A stretch of DNA of 41,958 bases from Microvirga tunisiensis (lineage in GTDB: Bacteria; Pseudomonadota; Alphaproteobacteria; Rhizobiales; Beijerinckiaceae): assembly GCF_009296175.1 (NCBI RefSeq), contig NZ_VOSK01000038.1, positions 1-41,958 on the forward strand. The letters are read 5' to 3'. The notes beneath the pieces are model-generated. The model did not search any database. It saw nothing but the letters and a program-made list of their open reading frames with translations, and had not been told where the DNA came from. This document shows positions 1-6,830 of the stretch, in pieces; position 1 is the first letter of the stretch; each line of letters begins with the position of its first letter. The translations under genes were made by a program, and so were the position numbers.

Positions 1-1
1 C

Positions 2-112
2 TTCTTCCTGAAAATCAAGCACTTCAGACGCATCGCCACGCGCTACGAACAGACCCCACGGGCGTTTATGTCAATCCTTTGCCTCGTCAGCGCGTTCATC
101 TGGACCAAATGA
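2..112 (+). pseudogene. C-terminal end of an IS5-family transposase
   Basis: The reading frame is open from the window edge and ends at TGA 110-112. Its last 36 residues contain KHFRRIATRYEQ and end in LVSAFIWTK. This is the conserved C-terminal signature of DDE transposases of the IS5 family (IS427-like group), where it reads roughly K(L)KHFRRIATRYxK...ASAxIWxx. Only the tail is visible, so I cannot tell whether the rest of the element, to the left of the window, is intact. The GC-rich stretch just after the stop (about 113-130) probably includes the element end, but the inverted repeat cannot be confirmed without the other end. The element abuts the cytochrome b561 gene. Confidence 0.75.
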
Positions 113-125
113 ATGTCAACGCGCT

Positions 126-632
126 CTAGACCGGGCTCATGCGCCGCAACGTGCCATCCCGCATGACGAACTGGTGCCAGCAGGCGATGAGGGCGTGCAG
201 TCCGGCGAGCCACAGAATCACGATGCCGCCGGTCTCATGCACCTCCGCGAGGAAGCCGGGCGCACCCTGCACCGGACTGACGAGAGCGGGAAGGCCGAGG
301 CCGAAGAACGAGATCGGAACGCCGAGGCGCGAGGCGGCATACCATCCGGTCAGCGGCAGGCCGATGAGGAACACGTACAGGACGGTGTGGCCGATCTTGG
401 CCGCCAGGTTGAGCCAAGGACCCTGGGTGTCCTCCACGCGCGGTGCGCCGCCCATCAGCCGGGCAATGAGGCGCGGGATCACGAGCATCAGCACGGCCAG
501 GCCAAGGGAGAAGTGCAGCAGGGGCGGATTTTCCCGAACGTGCCGCCCGCCCTCAGAGGTGAACCAGGCTGCGACAACCAGCAGGGCCGTGGCCCAATGG
601 AGAATGATGAGGGTTTTCGAGTACCGGGGCAT
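126..632 (-). CDS. Cytochrome b561-type membrane protein
   Basis: A 168-residue protein of the bacterial cytochrome b561 / YodB-like family: a small inner-membrane di-haem b protein that passes electrons between the quinone pool and periplasmic acceptors. It shows the family pattern of about four membrane helices, with histidines well placed as haem ligands: ILHW near residue 12, LLHFSLG near 40, IGHTVLY near 82 and EVHETGG near 130. The reading frame runs much further upstream, but the conserved MPRYSK start at 630-632 is the family N-terminus, so I use it. It is transcribed away from the PepSY/cytochrome b pair at 831, and the shared region holds CTGACAG repeats. Its stop lies next to the IS5-like remnant. 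Its true electron partner is unknown. Confidence 0.85.
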   Translation of the reverse strand: MPRYSKTLIILHWATALLVVAAWFTSEGGRHVRENPPLLHFSLGLAVLMLVIPRLIARLMGGAPRVEDTQGPWLNLAAKIGHTVLYVFLIGLPLTGWYAASRLGVPISFFGLGLPALVSPVQGAPGFLAEVHETGGIVILWLAGLHALIACWHQFVMRDGTLRRMSPV

Positions 633-723
633 CGGTGGCGTCCTTCCGTACGGGCCGGGCGGCGGGTTTGAGCCGGAATGCTCAATCCATCTTTCAGCAG
701 AGCCGGTCTTTACGCCGTCCAAC

Positions 724-762
724 CTGTCATCTCGCTGACAGCCTTCCACAGCAACCTGACAG
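724..762. promoter_or_regulatory. CTGACAG repeats, candidate response-regulator box
   Basis: Between the divergent cytochrome b561 and PepSY genes there are two direct CTGACAG copies at 735-741 and 756-762, 21 bp apart or two helical turns. CTGTCA at 724-729 forms an inverted repeat with TGACAG at 736-741. The same motif recurs with 11-bp spacing at 4065-4082, beside the PepSY / two-component operon. Direct repeats with 10-11 bp phasing are typical of OmpR/PhoP-type regulators, and the window encodes one at 3062-3730. That this regulator binds here is inference. Confidence 0.5.
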
Positions 763-830
763 CAGGCGTGCGCCACTCTCCCGGCATTCCAGGCGCCTCC
801 ACTCACGCCCGGACGCAACAGGAGAAACTC

Positions 831-1106
831 ATGCGCACCACCATCATCGTCCTTGCAACCGCCGTCGGCATCGTCGGCGCCTTCCCGGCCCAGGCGAGCA
901 GCCTCGGACGCCCATGCACCACGGCGCCCCAGAGTCAGTGGCTTTCGGTCGAGGCCCTCAAGGCCAAGACCGAGGCCCAGGGCTACAAGGTCCAGAAGGC
1001 CAAGATCGCCAAGGCCTGCGGCGAGATCTACGCTCTCGACCCCAACAACGCCCGCACGGAGCTGTTCGTCGACCCCACCTCGGGCGAGATCGTCGCCAAG
1101 GAGTGA
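831..1106 (+). CDS. Periplasmic PepSY-domain protein
   Basis: A 91-residue secreted protein. MRTTIIVLATAVGIVGAF plus PAQA is a typical signal peptide, with likely cleavage after AQA near residue 22. The mature part has the PepSY-like pattern of one helix and a sheet: LSVEALKAKTEAQGYKV, then GEIYALD, then ELFVDPTSGEIV. PepSY domains are small periplasmic modules, sometimes inhibitory or ligand-sensing, and often coupled to b-type cytochromes or two-component systems. The start at 831 is set by AGGAGA about 5 bases upstream and by the signal peptide, although the frame is open earlier. It is followed 4 bp later by a cytochrome b gene, so the two are almost certainly co-transcribed. Its paralogues lie at 3730 and 4173. 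Confidence 0.8.
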   Translation: MRTTIIVLATAVGIVGAFPAQASSLGRPCTTAPQSQWLSVEALKAKTEAQGYKVQKAKIAKACGEIYALDPNNARTELFVDPTSGEIVAKE

Positions 1107-1110
1107 CGTC

Positions 1111-1695
1111 ATGACCGCGAACAAATCCGCGGTCGAGGCCGCCGGCGTGATGCCGGCGGCAGCCGCCTCTTCATCCCAAAGGACCGTCCGTGTCTGGGAT
1201 CCCTTCATCCGCTTCTTCCACTGGAGCCTCGTGGGACTGTTCACCATCGCCTTCGTGACCGGGGACGAGATCGAGTGGCTGCACGTCCGCATCGGCTATG
1301 CCATCGCGGCTCTCGTGGCACTGCGGATCGTGTGGGGCCTCATCGGCCCCCGCCACGCGCGGTTCGGCGATTTCGTCCGCTCGCCACGGGCGATCATGAC
1401 GTACCTGCTCCAGGCGGTGCGACGGAAGGCACCGCGCCATCTCGGGCACAATCCCGCGGGCGGCGCCATGGTCGTGGTCTTGCTCGTCATGCTTGTCGGC
1501 ATCGCGGCCACCGGGTTCGCCATGACCACGGATGCTTTCTGGGGCTCCGAGTGGGTCGAGACACTTCACGAGGGGCTCGCCTACGCCACGATCGGACTCA
1601 TCGTCCTGCACGTGACGGGCGTCGTCCTCTCCGGCCTGGAGCACGGCGAGAACCTCGTGAAGGCGATGATCACGGGCCGCAAGCGGGCATCCTGA
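1111..1695 (+). CDS. Cytochrome b domain protein (Ni/Fe-hydrogenase b-type family)
   Basis: A 194-residue integral membrane protein of the prokaryotic cytochrome b / hydrogenase b-subunit family. After a polar N-terminus, VWDPFIRFFHWSLV (first haem-ligand histidine near residue 36) opens helix 1. Then follow WLHVRIGYA, RHLGHNPAGG in a loop, a hydrophobic helix, and ETLHEGLAYATIGLIVLHVTGVV with two more candidate ligands. Four membrane spans are visible. It starts 4 bp after the PepSY gene, forming a PepSY-cytochrome b operon seen widely in alphaproteobacteria, probably for periplasmic electron delivery from quinol. The partner oxidoreductase is not evident. It converges with the histidine kinase gene, the two stops being only about 11 bp apart. 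Confidence 0.85.
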   Translation: MTANKSAVEAAGVMPAAAASSSQRTVRVWDPFIRFFHWSLVGLFTIAFVTGDEIEWLHVRIGYAIAALVALRIVWGLIGPRHARFGDFVRSPRAIMTYLLQAVRRKAPRHLGHNPAGGAMVVVLLVMLVGIAATGFAMTTDAFWGSEWVETLHEGLAYATIGLIVLHVTGVVLSGLEHGENLVKAMITGRKRAS

Positions 1696-1706
1696 GTGCG
1701 CTTGCA

Positions 1707-3065
1707 TCAGGTCGGGTCCGGCAGCCGGACCTCCGCCAGAAGGCCGCCGAGCGACGAGCGCCGCAGGGACAGCGAGCCGCCATGGGCCTCCACCAGGTCC
1801 CCGACGATGGCAAGGCCCAGCCCGGTGCCGGGGCGGGTCTCGTCCAACCGCCCGCCGCGGGCGAGCACGGCATCGACCCGGTCCTCCGGCACCCCTGGAC
1901 CATCGTCCTCGATCCGAAGCACTACGGCATTGCCGTCCCGTCTGCTCTCGATCCGGACCATGCCGGCCGCCCAGGTAGTTGCGTTCTCGGCCAGGTTGCC
2001 GAGGATCTCGGACAGGTCCTGGGCATCCATTCGGACCCCGAGACTCTCCATGGCGTCGACCTCCCACGACAGCTTCTGCCCCTGCGGGGTCCGCCGGAGC
2101 ACGCCCACCACCTGCTCGACAACCGGGCGGATCGGCTGGGCTGGCCCCGACCGCACCCGGAGGCCTGTCCGCGCCCGCACGAGTTCGCGTTCGACGTGAC
2201 GGCGCATGCCGGCGGTGACGGTCTCGATCTCGTCGGCAAGGCGGGTGTCCCCGCGGGCACGGAGTTCCTCCGCATCGGCACTCAGGACAGTCAGCGGCGT
2301 CTTCAGGCCGTGAGCCAGGTCGGCGGCGCGTGCCCTTGCCCTGGCGATGGCCTTCTCCTGTTCGTCGAGCAGGTGGTCGACCTCGGCGGCAAGCGGCCGG
2401 ACCTCGTCCGGGAAGGACTCTCCCAGGCGGGCCGTCTCGCCGGAGCGGACCTGCGCGAGCCGACGGCGCACCGCATCGAGCGGGCGCAGGCCGACACCGA
2501 CTTGGACCCACGCAGCGGCGATCAGGAAGGCCGCGAGAAGGACGAGGGACGGAACCAGGTCGGAGGCGAAGGCCAGGCCTGCGGCATGGATCTCCGCGCG
2601 GTCGAGGGCTACCGCGGCGCGGACCGTCCCGCCGCCGAGACTGGCCGGCAGGGCGATCCGGCGCTCGACCGCCAGCAGCGAGGCGCCGCCCGGACCGGGG
2701 ATCGTGTGCTGATGAACCTCTCCGGTGGTCAGCGTATCGATCGGCAAGTCCAGTGTCGCATCCCAAAGCGAGCGCGACCGCAACACGGTTCCGGCCCCCT
2801 CCTCGGTGACCTGCCAGTACAGACCGCTCAGCGGCTGGAGGAAGCGCGGTTCGGCAGGAGGGGTGCCGACCTCGAGCGTGCCGTCCGCCGCCCGGGCGAG
2901 GCTGCTCACGAGCTGGTTGAGGTGCGAGCCGAGTTCGGCCACCATGCGCCGCTCCACATGGCGCTCGAACAGGAGCAGCAGGCCGAAGCCGGCCAGCGCG
3001 AGGGCGAGGACCACGGAGGCCGCGCCAACCGCGAGAAGGCGCAGCCTGAGCGAGCCCTGCCTCAT
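1707..3065 (-). CDS. Sensor histidine kinase (PhoQ/QseC-like)
   Basis: A 452-residue membrane histidine kinase. A first membrane segment (about residues 8-32) and a second (about 168-190) enclose a periplasmic sensor of about 135 residues, followed by a HAMP-like linker. The H-box is ADLAHGLKTPLTVL with the phospho-acceptor at His252. The N-box includes NLAENATTWA (Asn361), the G1 box EDDGPGVPE, and the G2 box GTGLGLAIV. All the residues needed for autophosphorylation are present. It overlaps the upstream response regulator by 4 bp (ATGA), so the pair is translationally coupled. A periplasmic PepSY protein is encoded first in the same operon and may be part of signal sensing. The signal is unknown; the metal and redox neighbours suggest envelope or metal stress (inference). 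Confidence 0.9.
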   Translation of the reverse strand: MRQGSLRLRLLAVGAASVVLALALAGFGLLLLFERHVERRMVAELGSHLNQLVSSLARAADGTLEVGTPPAEPRFLQPLSGLYWQVTEEGAGTVLRSRSLWDATLDLPIDTLTTGEVHQHTIPGPGGASLLAVERRIALPASLGGGTVRAAVALDRAEIHAAGLAFASDLVPSLVLLAAFLIAAAWVQVGVGLRPLDAVRRRLAQVRSGETARLGESFPDEVRPLAAEVDHLLDEQEKAIARARARAADLAHGLKTPLTVLSADAEELRARGDTRLADEIETVTAGMRRHVERELVRARTGLRVRSGPAQPIRPVVEQVVGVLRRTPQGQKLSWEVDAMESLGVRMDAQDLSEILGNLAENATTWAAGMVRIESRRDGNAVVLRIEDDGPGVPEDRVDAVLARGGRLDETRPGTGLGLAIVGDLVEAHGGSLSLRRSSLGGLLAEVRLPDPT

Positions 3066-3730
3066 GACGAAGCGGACTCCGGCACGAGGTAGCCAAAGCC
3101 GCGGCGGGTCTCGATCAGGTCGACGCTGAGCTTGCGGCGCAGGCGACCGACCAGCACCTCCAGTGCATTCGGATCGCGGTCGTGGTCATGGGCATAGAGA
3201 TGCTCCATCAGTTCGGTCGGGGGGATGACCCGCCCGGCATGGTGCATGAGGTAGCTCAGGCAGCGGTATTCGAGAGGAGAGAGATTGAGGGGAATGTCGT
3301 CGACCGTGACCCGCATCCTCCGGGTGTCGAGCGCGACCGGACCTGACATGAAGACCGGCGCGGCCCGGCCGACGGCCCGGCGCAGGAGCGCCCGCACCCG
3401 GGCCAGCAACTCCTCCATCGCGAACGGCTTGGCGAGGTAGTCATCGGCGCCGGCATCGATGCCCTCGACCCGCTCCGCCCAGGCACCCCGCGCGGTGAGG
3501 ATCAAGACGGGCAGGTCGCGTCCTGCCCCGCGCCACCGCTTCAGCACGGCAAGGCCGTCCATCTTCGGCAGGCCGAGATCGAGCACGACGAGATCGTAGT
3601 CCTCGGTGTCGCCGCGGAACCAGGCCTCCTCGCCATCAGACACATGATCGACGGCATAGCCCGCGTCCGTCAGGACGCCTGCGACCTTGCGGGCGATGCG
3701 GGCATCGTCCTCGACGAGCAGAATGCGCAT
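3062..3730 (-). CDS. OmpR-family response regulator
   Basis: A 222-residue two-domain regulator. The receiver domain has the acidic pair in LLVEDD (residues 5-9), the phospho-acceptor Asp51 in VVLDLGLP, Thr79 and Lys101 in the KPF motif. The C-terminal winged helix (about 130-218) ends in the family signature LVGRLRRKL...IETRRGFGYLV. The start MRILLVEDD at 3728-3730 overlaps the stop of the preceding PepSY gene by one base (TGATG), although the frame is open further upstream. It should be phosphorylated by the kinase encoded next. Candidate targets are the CTGACA direct repeats at 4065-4082 and 735-762. Confidence 0.93.
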   Translation of the reverse strand: MRILLVEDDARIARKVAGVLTDAGYAVDHVSDGEEAWFRGDTEDYDLVVLDLGLPKMDGLAVLKRWRGAGRDLPVLILTARGAWAERVEGIDAGADDYLAKPFAMEELLARVRALLRRAVGRAAPVFMSGPVALDTRRMRVTVDDIPLNLSPLEYRCLSYLMHHAGRVIPPTELMEHLYAHDHDRDPNALEVLVGRLRRKLSVDLIETRRGFGYLVPESASS

Positions 3731-4041
3731 CAGTGGCCCTCCCGCTTGAGGATCGTAGCCGTGGCGGCATCGACATAGACCTCCCACAGGCGCCCGGCCG
3801 GATCGATCACCTTGAACTCGTAGACCCATCGGTCGTGCTTGCGCTCGAACTCAACCCCGACGACCTCGCCGCCGAGGTCGGAACGCACCCGTGTCATAAT
3901 CTCGGTGAGGGCGAGCGCCTCGCCCCGCTCAACGGCGCGGCGGGCTCGGTCGGAATCGCGCTCGCGATCCGCCACGGCGGCGGACGGCAGCAGAGCTGCG
4001 GCGAGGCCGAGGACGACGATGTCGCGGCGGGTCTTGCTCAT
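3730..4041 (-). CDS. PepSY-domain protein, first gene of the two-component operon
   Basis: A 103-residue exported protein. The N-terminus carries an Arg pair (KTRRDIVVLG) followed by a hydrophobic stretch and AVA, so it has a signal peptide that could be Tat-type but is just as compatible with Sec. The mature part has the PepSY pattern: ALALTEIMTRVRSDLGG, VVGVEFERKHDRWVYEFKV, and WEVYVDAATATILKREG. Its stop overlaps the start of the response regulator by one base. PepSY proteins encoded with two-component systems are thought to modulate the sensor in the periplasm; that role is inference here. The start at 4041 is preferred over the longer frame because it gives a clean signal peptide. Confidence 0.82.
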   Translation of the reverse strand: MSKTRRDIVVLGLAAALLPSAAVADRERDSDRARRAVERGEALALTEIMTRVRSDLGGEVVGVEFERKHDRWVYEFKVIDPAGRLWEVYVDAATATILKREGH

Positions 4042-4064
4042 GGGGCAAGAATGCCCCCGCGCAC

Positions 4065-4082
4065 CTGACAGTTCGCTGACAT
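4065..4082. promoter_or_regulatory. Direct repeat CTGACA/CTGACA, candidate OmpR-type box
   Basis: CTGACAG (4065-4071) and CTGACAT (4076-4082) are direct repeats spaced exactly 11 bp, one helical turn, in the region between the divergent PepSY genes at 3730-4041 and 4173-4451. This geometry is classic for OmpR/PhoP-class regulators, and the local regulator gene lies immediately downstream on the minus strand, so autoregulation plus control of the divergent PepSY gene is plausible. Confidence 0.55.
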
Positions 4083-4172
4083 GGATCAACAGCAGGCCGA
4101 AAGCGGCCCCTCGCTAATGTCGTCCCCTTCGATCCGGACACGCCGTTCGGATCAGGACAACAGGAGACCGAC

Positions 4173-4451
4173 ATGCGCGCGATCATCATGACAACAGCCC
4201 TTCTCACGGCGGGGCTCGCCGTCCCGGCCTTGGCCGACGGTTCCGGCAGCCGCTGCGCTCCGGCCACAAAGGGCCAGAGCGTCGCCGCGAGCGAGGTGAG
4301 CAAGGGATTGGAGGGACTCGGCTATCGCGTGGGACGGATCGAGGCCGAGCACGGCTGCTACCAGGTCCGGGCGGTGAACGACAGCGGCTTCCCGATCCAG
4401 GTCCTGTATGCCCGGGCCACAGGCGAGCTTGTCCAGGCGCGGCTTCGCTGA
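4173..4451 (+). CDS. Periplasmic PepSY-like protein, divergent from the two-component operon
   Basis: A 92-residue secreted protein. The signal peptide ends LAVPALA before DGSGS, near residue 21. The mature part contains two cysteines (SRCAP and HGCYQV) that could form a disulfide in the periplasm, and a PepSY-like pattern: EVSKGLEGLGYRVGRIEAEHGCYQV, then PIQVLYARATGELVQA. A good Shine-Dalgarno AGGAGA precedes the start. It is divergent from the PepSY/regulator/kinase operon and shares its CTGACA repeat region. It is the third PepSY-type gene within 4.5 kb and resembles the one at 831 in layout. Function is unknown beyond likely periplasmic sensing or inhibition. Confidence 0.78.
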   Translation: MRAIIMTTALLTAGLAVPALADGSGSRCAPATKGQSVAASEVSKGLEGLGYRVGRIEAEHGCYQVRAVNDSGFPIQVLYARATGELVQARLR

Positions 4452-4496
4452 ACGGAAACCCATGGAAATCAATCGAACGACGAAAGAGATCCGATC

Positions 4497-4973
4497 ATGA
4501 TCATCAACAAATCCCTTGCCGCCGCCCTGGTCGCGCTCGGACTGACGGTCGGGCTTCACGGAGCCGTTTCCGCGGCGGCTCCGCACGGACCCGACGGGCA
4601 CGCCATGGAGATGTACCTCGACAACGGCCGGAAGTGGCAGACGGACGAGGCCCTGCGGACCGGGATGGGCCGGATCCGCGATGCCGTCGACGCCGCCCGG
4701 CCGATGATCCATGCGGGAGGGTATGGCGCGGCCGAGTTCTCCGCGCTCGCCGACAGGATCCAAGAGCAGGTCGACGACGTAGTGACGAACTGCAAGCTGC
4801 CTGAGCAGGCCGACGTCCAGCTCCATCTGGCGCTGGCGCAGGTCATGGACGGGATCTACGTCATGAAATGGGAAGCCGGCCGGGAGCAAGGCGCTCTGGC
4901 GATCGTGCAGGCCCTGGACGCCTATGGCGAGCACTTCGATCATCCAGGTTGGAAACCGTTGGGGCATCGATGA
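4497..4973 (+). CDS. Secreted helical protein of unknown function
   Basis: A 158-residue protein with a signal peptide (LAAALVALGLTVGLHGAVSAA, cleavage near residue 26). The mature part is rich in His and Met at its start (HGPDGHAMEMYLDNGRKW) and appears fully helical. A conserved-looking motif NCKLPEQADVQLHLALAQVMDG contains the only Cys of the mature protein. Similar small periplasmic four-helix proteins occur next to copper and metal resistance genes in proteobacteria, so a metal-linked role fits the context, but I do not recognise a named family with confidence. It lies 45 bp after the PepSY gene and could be co-transcribed. The Shine-Dalgarno is only moderate (AAAGAGATC). Confidence 0.7.
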   Translation: MIINKSLAAALVALGLTVGLHGAVSAAAPHGPDGHAMEMYLDNGRKWQTDEALRTGMGRIRDAVDAARPMIHAGGYGAAEFSALADRIQEQVDDVVTNCKLPEQADVQLHLALAQVMDGIYVMKWEAGREQGALAIVQALDAYGEHFDHPGWKPLGHR

Positions 4974-5031
4974 CCGACCGCGACACCGAGGGCCGGGGCC
5001 GGCCATCCCAGGCCGCCTCCGATCACCTCGG

Positions 5032-5205
5032 CTGTCGCAATCCGTCCAGTCGCAGCATCGCCAAGATGGAGATGAGGGCATCGTCACGACCCGGCGCGAG
5101 ATCCGGACGATCTGGCATCGCCCCGCCGGCACAGGCATCGGGCAGCTCTTCGGCAGTCTCTATGAGTTGTCCTGCAAGCGGGCCAAGATCGGTAGGTCCA
5201 CCTGA
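5032..5205 (+). pseudogene. Remnant of an ArsR/BigR-type regulator
   Basis: One frame ending at TGA 5203-5205 reads LSQSVQSQHRQDGDEG, then IVTTRREIRTIWHRP, then LFGSLYELSCKR. This closely follows the recognition helix and wing of ArsR/BigR-family repressors (LSQSAxSQHLAKMRDEGLVxTRREAQTIxYRL...LYxLYC). The block QHRQDGDEG fits the family only if about two bases are restored before GCCAAGATG and one after it, so small deletions have scrambled the helix. No intact N-terminal half is visible upstream. In relatives this regulator commonly precedes YeeE/YedE genes, exactly as here, so this is probably the dead local repressor of the sulfur-transport pair. Confidence 0.6.
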
Positions 5206-5217
5206 TTGGAGTCGGTT

Positions 5218-5643
5218 ATGGAAAACTTCACCCCCGTGTCCGCCCTCATTGGCGGCCTTCTCATCGGCGCATCCGCAGCCCTGTTCCTAGTACTGAATGG
5301 GCGTATTGCGGGCATCAGCGGCATTCTCGGTGGTCTAATCCCACCCGAGCGTGGCCAGATCGGCTGGCGCCTCGCTTTCCTGGCCGGGATGTTCATCTCA
5401 CCTTTGGTCTACGTGGCGTTCGGCGGAACCCTGCCGACGGTTATCCTCGACGCCTCGCTGCCTGTGCTGGCCCTGGCAGGGGTGATCGTCGGCTTCGGCA
5501 CTCGTTTGGGGGCGGGCTGCACCAGCGGCCACGGCGTCTGCGGCATCGGCCGCGGCTCGCCGCGCTCGCTCGCTGCCACGGCCGTGTTCATGATCACCGC
5601 CATCGGCACCGTCTTCCTGACCCGTCACGTCATCGGAATGTAA
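5218..5643 (+). CDS. YeeE/YedE-family membrane protein, first half
   Basis: A 141-residue membrane protein of the YeeE/YedE (PmpA-like) family, implicated in uptake of thiosulfate or other sulfur compounds. The family signatures are visible: LNGRIAGISGILGG in the N-terminal part, and FGTRLGAGCTSGHGVCGIGRGSPRSLAA, whose conserved Cys sits in a half-channel helix. About four membrane spans are present. I place the start at ATG 5218; a TTG at 5206 is also possible. It is followed 3 bp later by the second half protein, and the two are expected to work together as a heterodimer. A broken ArsR/BigR-like gene precedes it. Confidence 0.88.
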   Translation: MENFTPVSALIGGLLIGASAALFLVLNGRIAGISGILGGLIPPERGQIGWRLAFLAGMFISPLVYVAFGGTLPTVILDASLPVLALAGVIVGFGTRLGAGCTSGHGVCGIGRGSPRSLAATAVFMITAIGTVFLTRHVIGM

Positions 5644-5646
5644 ACC

Positions 5647-6105
5647 ATGCCCGTGATCCTCTCCGCCTTTGTCTCCGGCCTGCTGTTCGGCCTCGGGCTG
5701 ATTGTTTCGCAGATGGTCAACCCGGCCAAGGTGCTCGGCTTCCTCGACATCTTCGGCAACTGGGACCTGAGCCTTGCTCTCGTGATGGGCGGCGCCGTCG
5801 CGGTGTCGGCGCTGGGCTACCTGATCGCCAAGCGCCGCGGCATGCCTGTGCTGGCCCCGGGCCTGGAGATCCCAACCCGGCGCGACCTTGACGCTCCCCT
5901 TATTAGCGGGGCTGCCCTGTTCGGTATCGGCTGGGGCCTCGTTGGCCTTTGCCCGGGGCCAGCGTTGGTCGGCCTGACGTTCGGTCCAACCAAAGTTTTC
6001 GTCTTTGTAGCCGCAATGATCCTCGGCATGTCCATTTTCCGCCTCGTTCCTGCGGACTGGCCTCGGGTTACCTTCCGGCGCGAGGCCTCCCGGATAGACG
6101 GATGA
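5647..6105 (+). CDS. YeeE/YedE-family membrane protein, second half (DUF6691-like)
   Basis: A 152-residue membrane protein, the partner of the gene at 5218. It has the paired-family motifs LIVSQMVNPAKVLGFLDIFGNWD near the N-terminus and GIGWGLVGLCPGPALVGL in the C-terminal half, the latter carrying the conserved Cys expected in the substrate path. Four membrane spans are visible. The gap to the first gene is 3 bp and both keep the same codon style, so they form one transcriptional unit. Known family context is sulfur-compound import linked to sulfide or persulfide detoxification. No persulfide dioxygenase or rhodanese is seen here, which leaves the substrate open. Confidence 0.88.
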   Translation: MPVILSAFVSGLLFGLGLIVSQMVNPAKVLGFLDIFGNWDLSLALVMGGAVAVSALGYLIAKRRGMPVLAPGLEIPTRRDLDAPLISGAALFGIGWGLVGLCPGPALVGLTFGPTKVFVFVAAMILGMSIFRLVPADWPRVTFRREASRIDG

Positions 6106-6115
6106 GGCTCAAGAC

Positions 6116-6205
6116 ATGAAGACCGGGATTCCAGGGAAGGCGGATGCCGGGCCTATTATGGCTGACGATGCCCTGGCCCGGGAATCCAAGCTTGCCGCCG
6201 AGTAA
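6116..6205 (+). CDS. Small open frame of 29 residues, doubtful
   Basis: ATG 6116 opens a 29-codon frame (MKTGIPGKADAGPIMADDAL..., ending ESKLAAE) between the sulfur-transport pair and the next small membrane protein. It has no clear Shine-Dalgarno and no recognisable domain. It could be a remnant of a longer coding region or mere chance. I list it only because it keeps GC-rich third positions and fills the gap. Confidence 0.2.
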   Translation: MKTGIPGKADAGPIMADDALARESKLAAE

Positions 6206-6226
6206 CGACGTGAGGAGGACGTCACG

Positions 6227-6343
6227 ATGCACGACCTGATGGGCGGGGAGATGATGTGGGGCACGGGCCTGTTCGGGCTCGTGGGCCTCGTCGGGGTGCT
6301 CCTCGTGATCACGGCGCTCGTGAAATACGTTTTCTTCCGATGA
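6227..6343 (+). CDS. Small single-span membrane protein (38 residues)
   Basis: ATG 6227 follows a strong Shine-Dalgarno (GAGGAGG at 6212-6218) and encodes MHDLMGGEMMWGTGLFG followed by one long hydrophobic helix and a KYVFFR tail. It is short but has a convincing ribosome-binding site and a clean membrane segment. The N-terminal cluster of His, Met and acidic residues resembles other tiny membrane proteins found in copper and mercury clusters. The function is unknown. It lies just upstream of the damaged DUF411 metal-binding gene. Confidence 0.55.
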   Translation: MHDLMGGEMMWGTGLFGLVGLVGVLLVITALVKYVFFR

Positions 6344-6389
6344 GGCATATCATGTTCACCAATCCCATTGCCGAAACACAGAGAGCGTA

Positions 6390-6830
6390 ATGGGCAACGC
6401 GTTCGCATGCACCCTACGGGCAGGGTTGGCCGGAGCCGCCCTTGCGGGCCGCTTCCGGCCGCCAAGGGATTATCGAAGGTGACAGTCACCAAGGATCCGA
6501 GCTGCGGTTGTTCCCCCGGCTGGGTGGACCACCTGAAGCAGGCCAGGTTCCCGCTCGCGGTGATCGAGACCAGCGAGATCAACCACGTAAAGACGCGGTT
6601 GGGCGTACCCTGGCCACTCGCGGCCTGCCATACGGGCGAGATGGCCGGCTACGTGGTCGACGGGCACGTGCCAGCCCCGGCCATCAGGCGCCAGCTTTCG
6701 GAGAAGCCCCGGGCCACCGGGCTGGCCGTTCCCGGCATGGAGGTCGAAGACAAGGAGCCTGACACCTACGAGGTGATCCTGTTCGGGCCGTCGGGCCATC
6801 GCGCGCTACTGGGGCGCCCGGGAGGCCTGA
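6390..6830 (+). pseudogene. DUF411 metal-binding protein gene with two compensating frameshifts
   Basis: ATG 6390 opens a signal-peptide-like frame (FACTLRAGLAGAALAG) that hits a stop at 6480. The mature DUF411 domain continues in another frame: KVTVTKDPSCGC, then WPLAACHTGEMAGYVVDGHVP, then AIRRQL, GLAVPGM and DTYEVILFG. Its natural tail (IARYWGAREA, stop 6828-6830) is back in the first frame. So one shift near 6440-6470 and an opposite one near 6785-6795 break the gene. As a result the domain reads in one long frame with the next methyltransferase (about 6368-7483), giving an apparent fusion that I regard as an artefact. DUF411 proteins are small periplasmic copper-associated proteins; the usual CGCC site is CGCS here. 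Confidence 0.65.

Noticed and set aside
1171..3096. Very long minus-strand open frame (641 residues) over the cytochrome b and kinase region
   Set aside because: It is arginine/proline-rich and overlaps the well-supported cytochrome b and histidine kinase genes; it is a GC-rich shadow frame.
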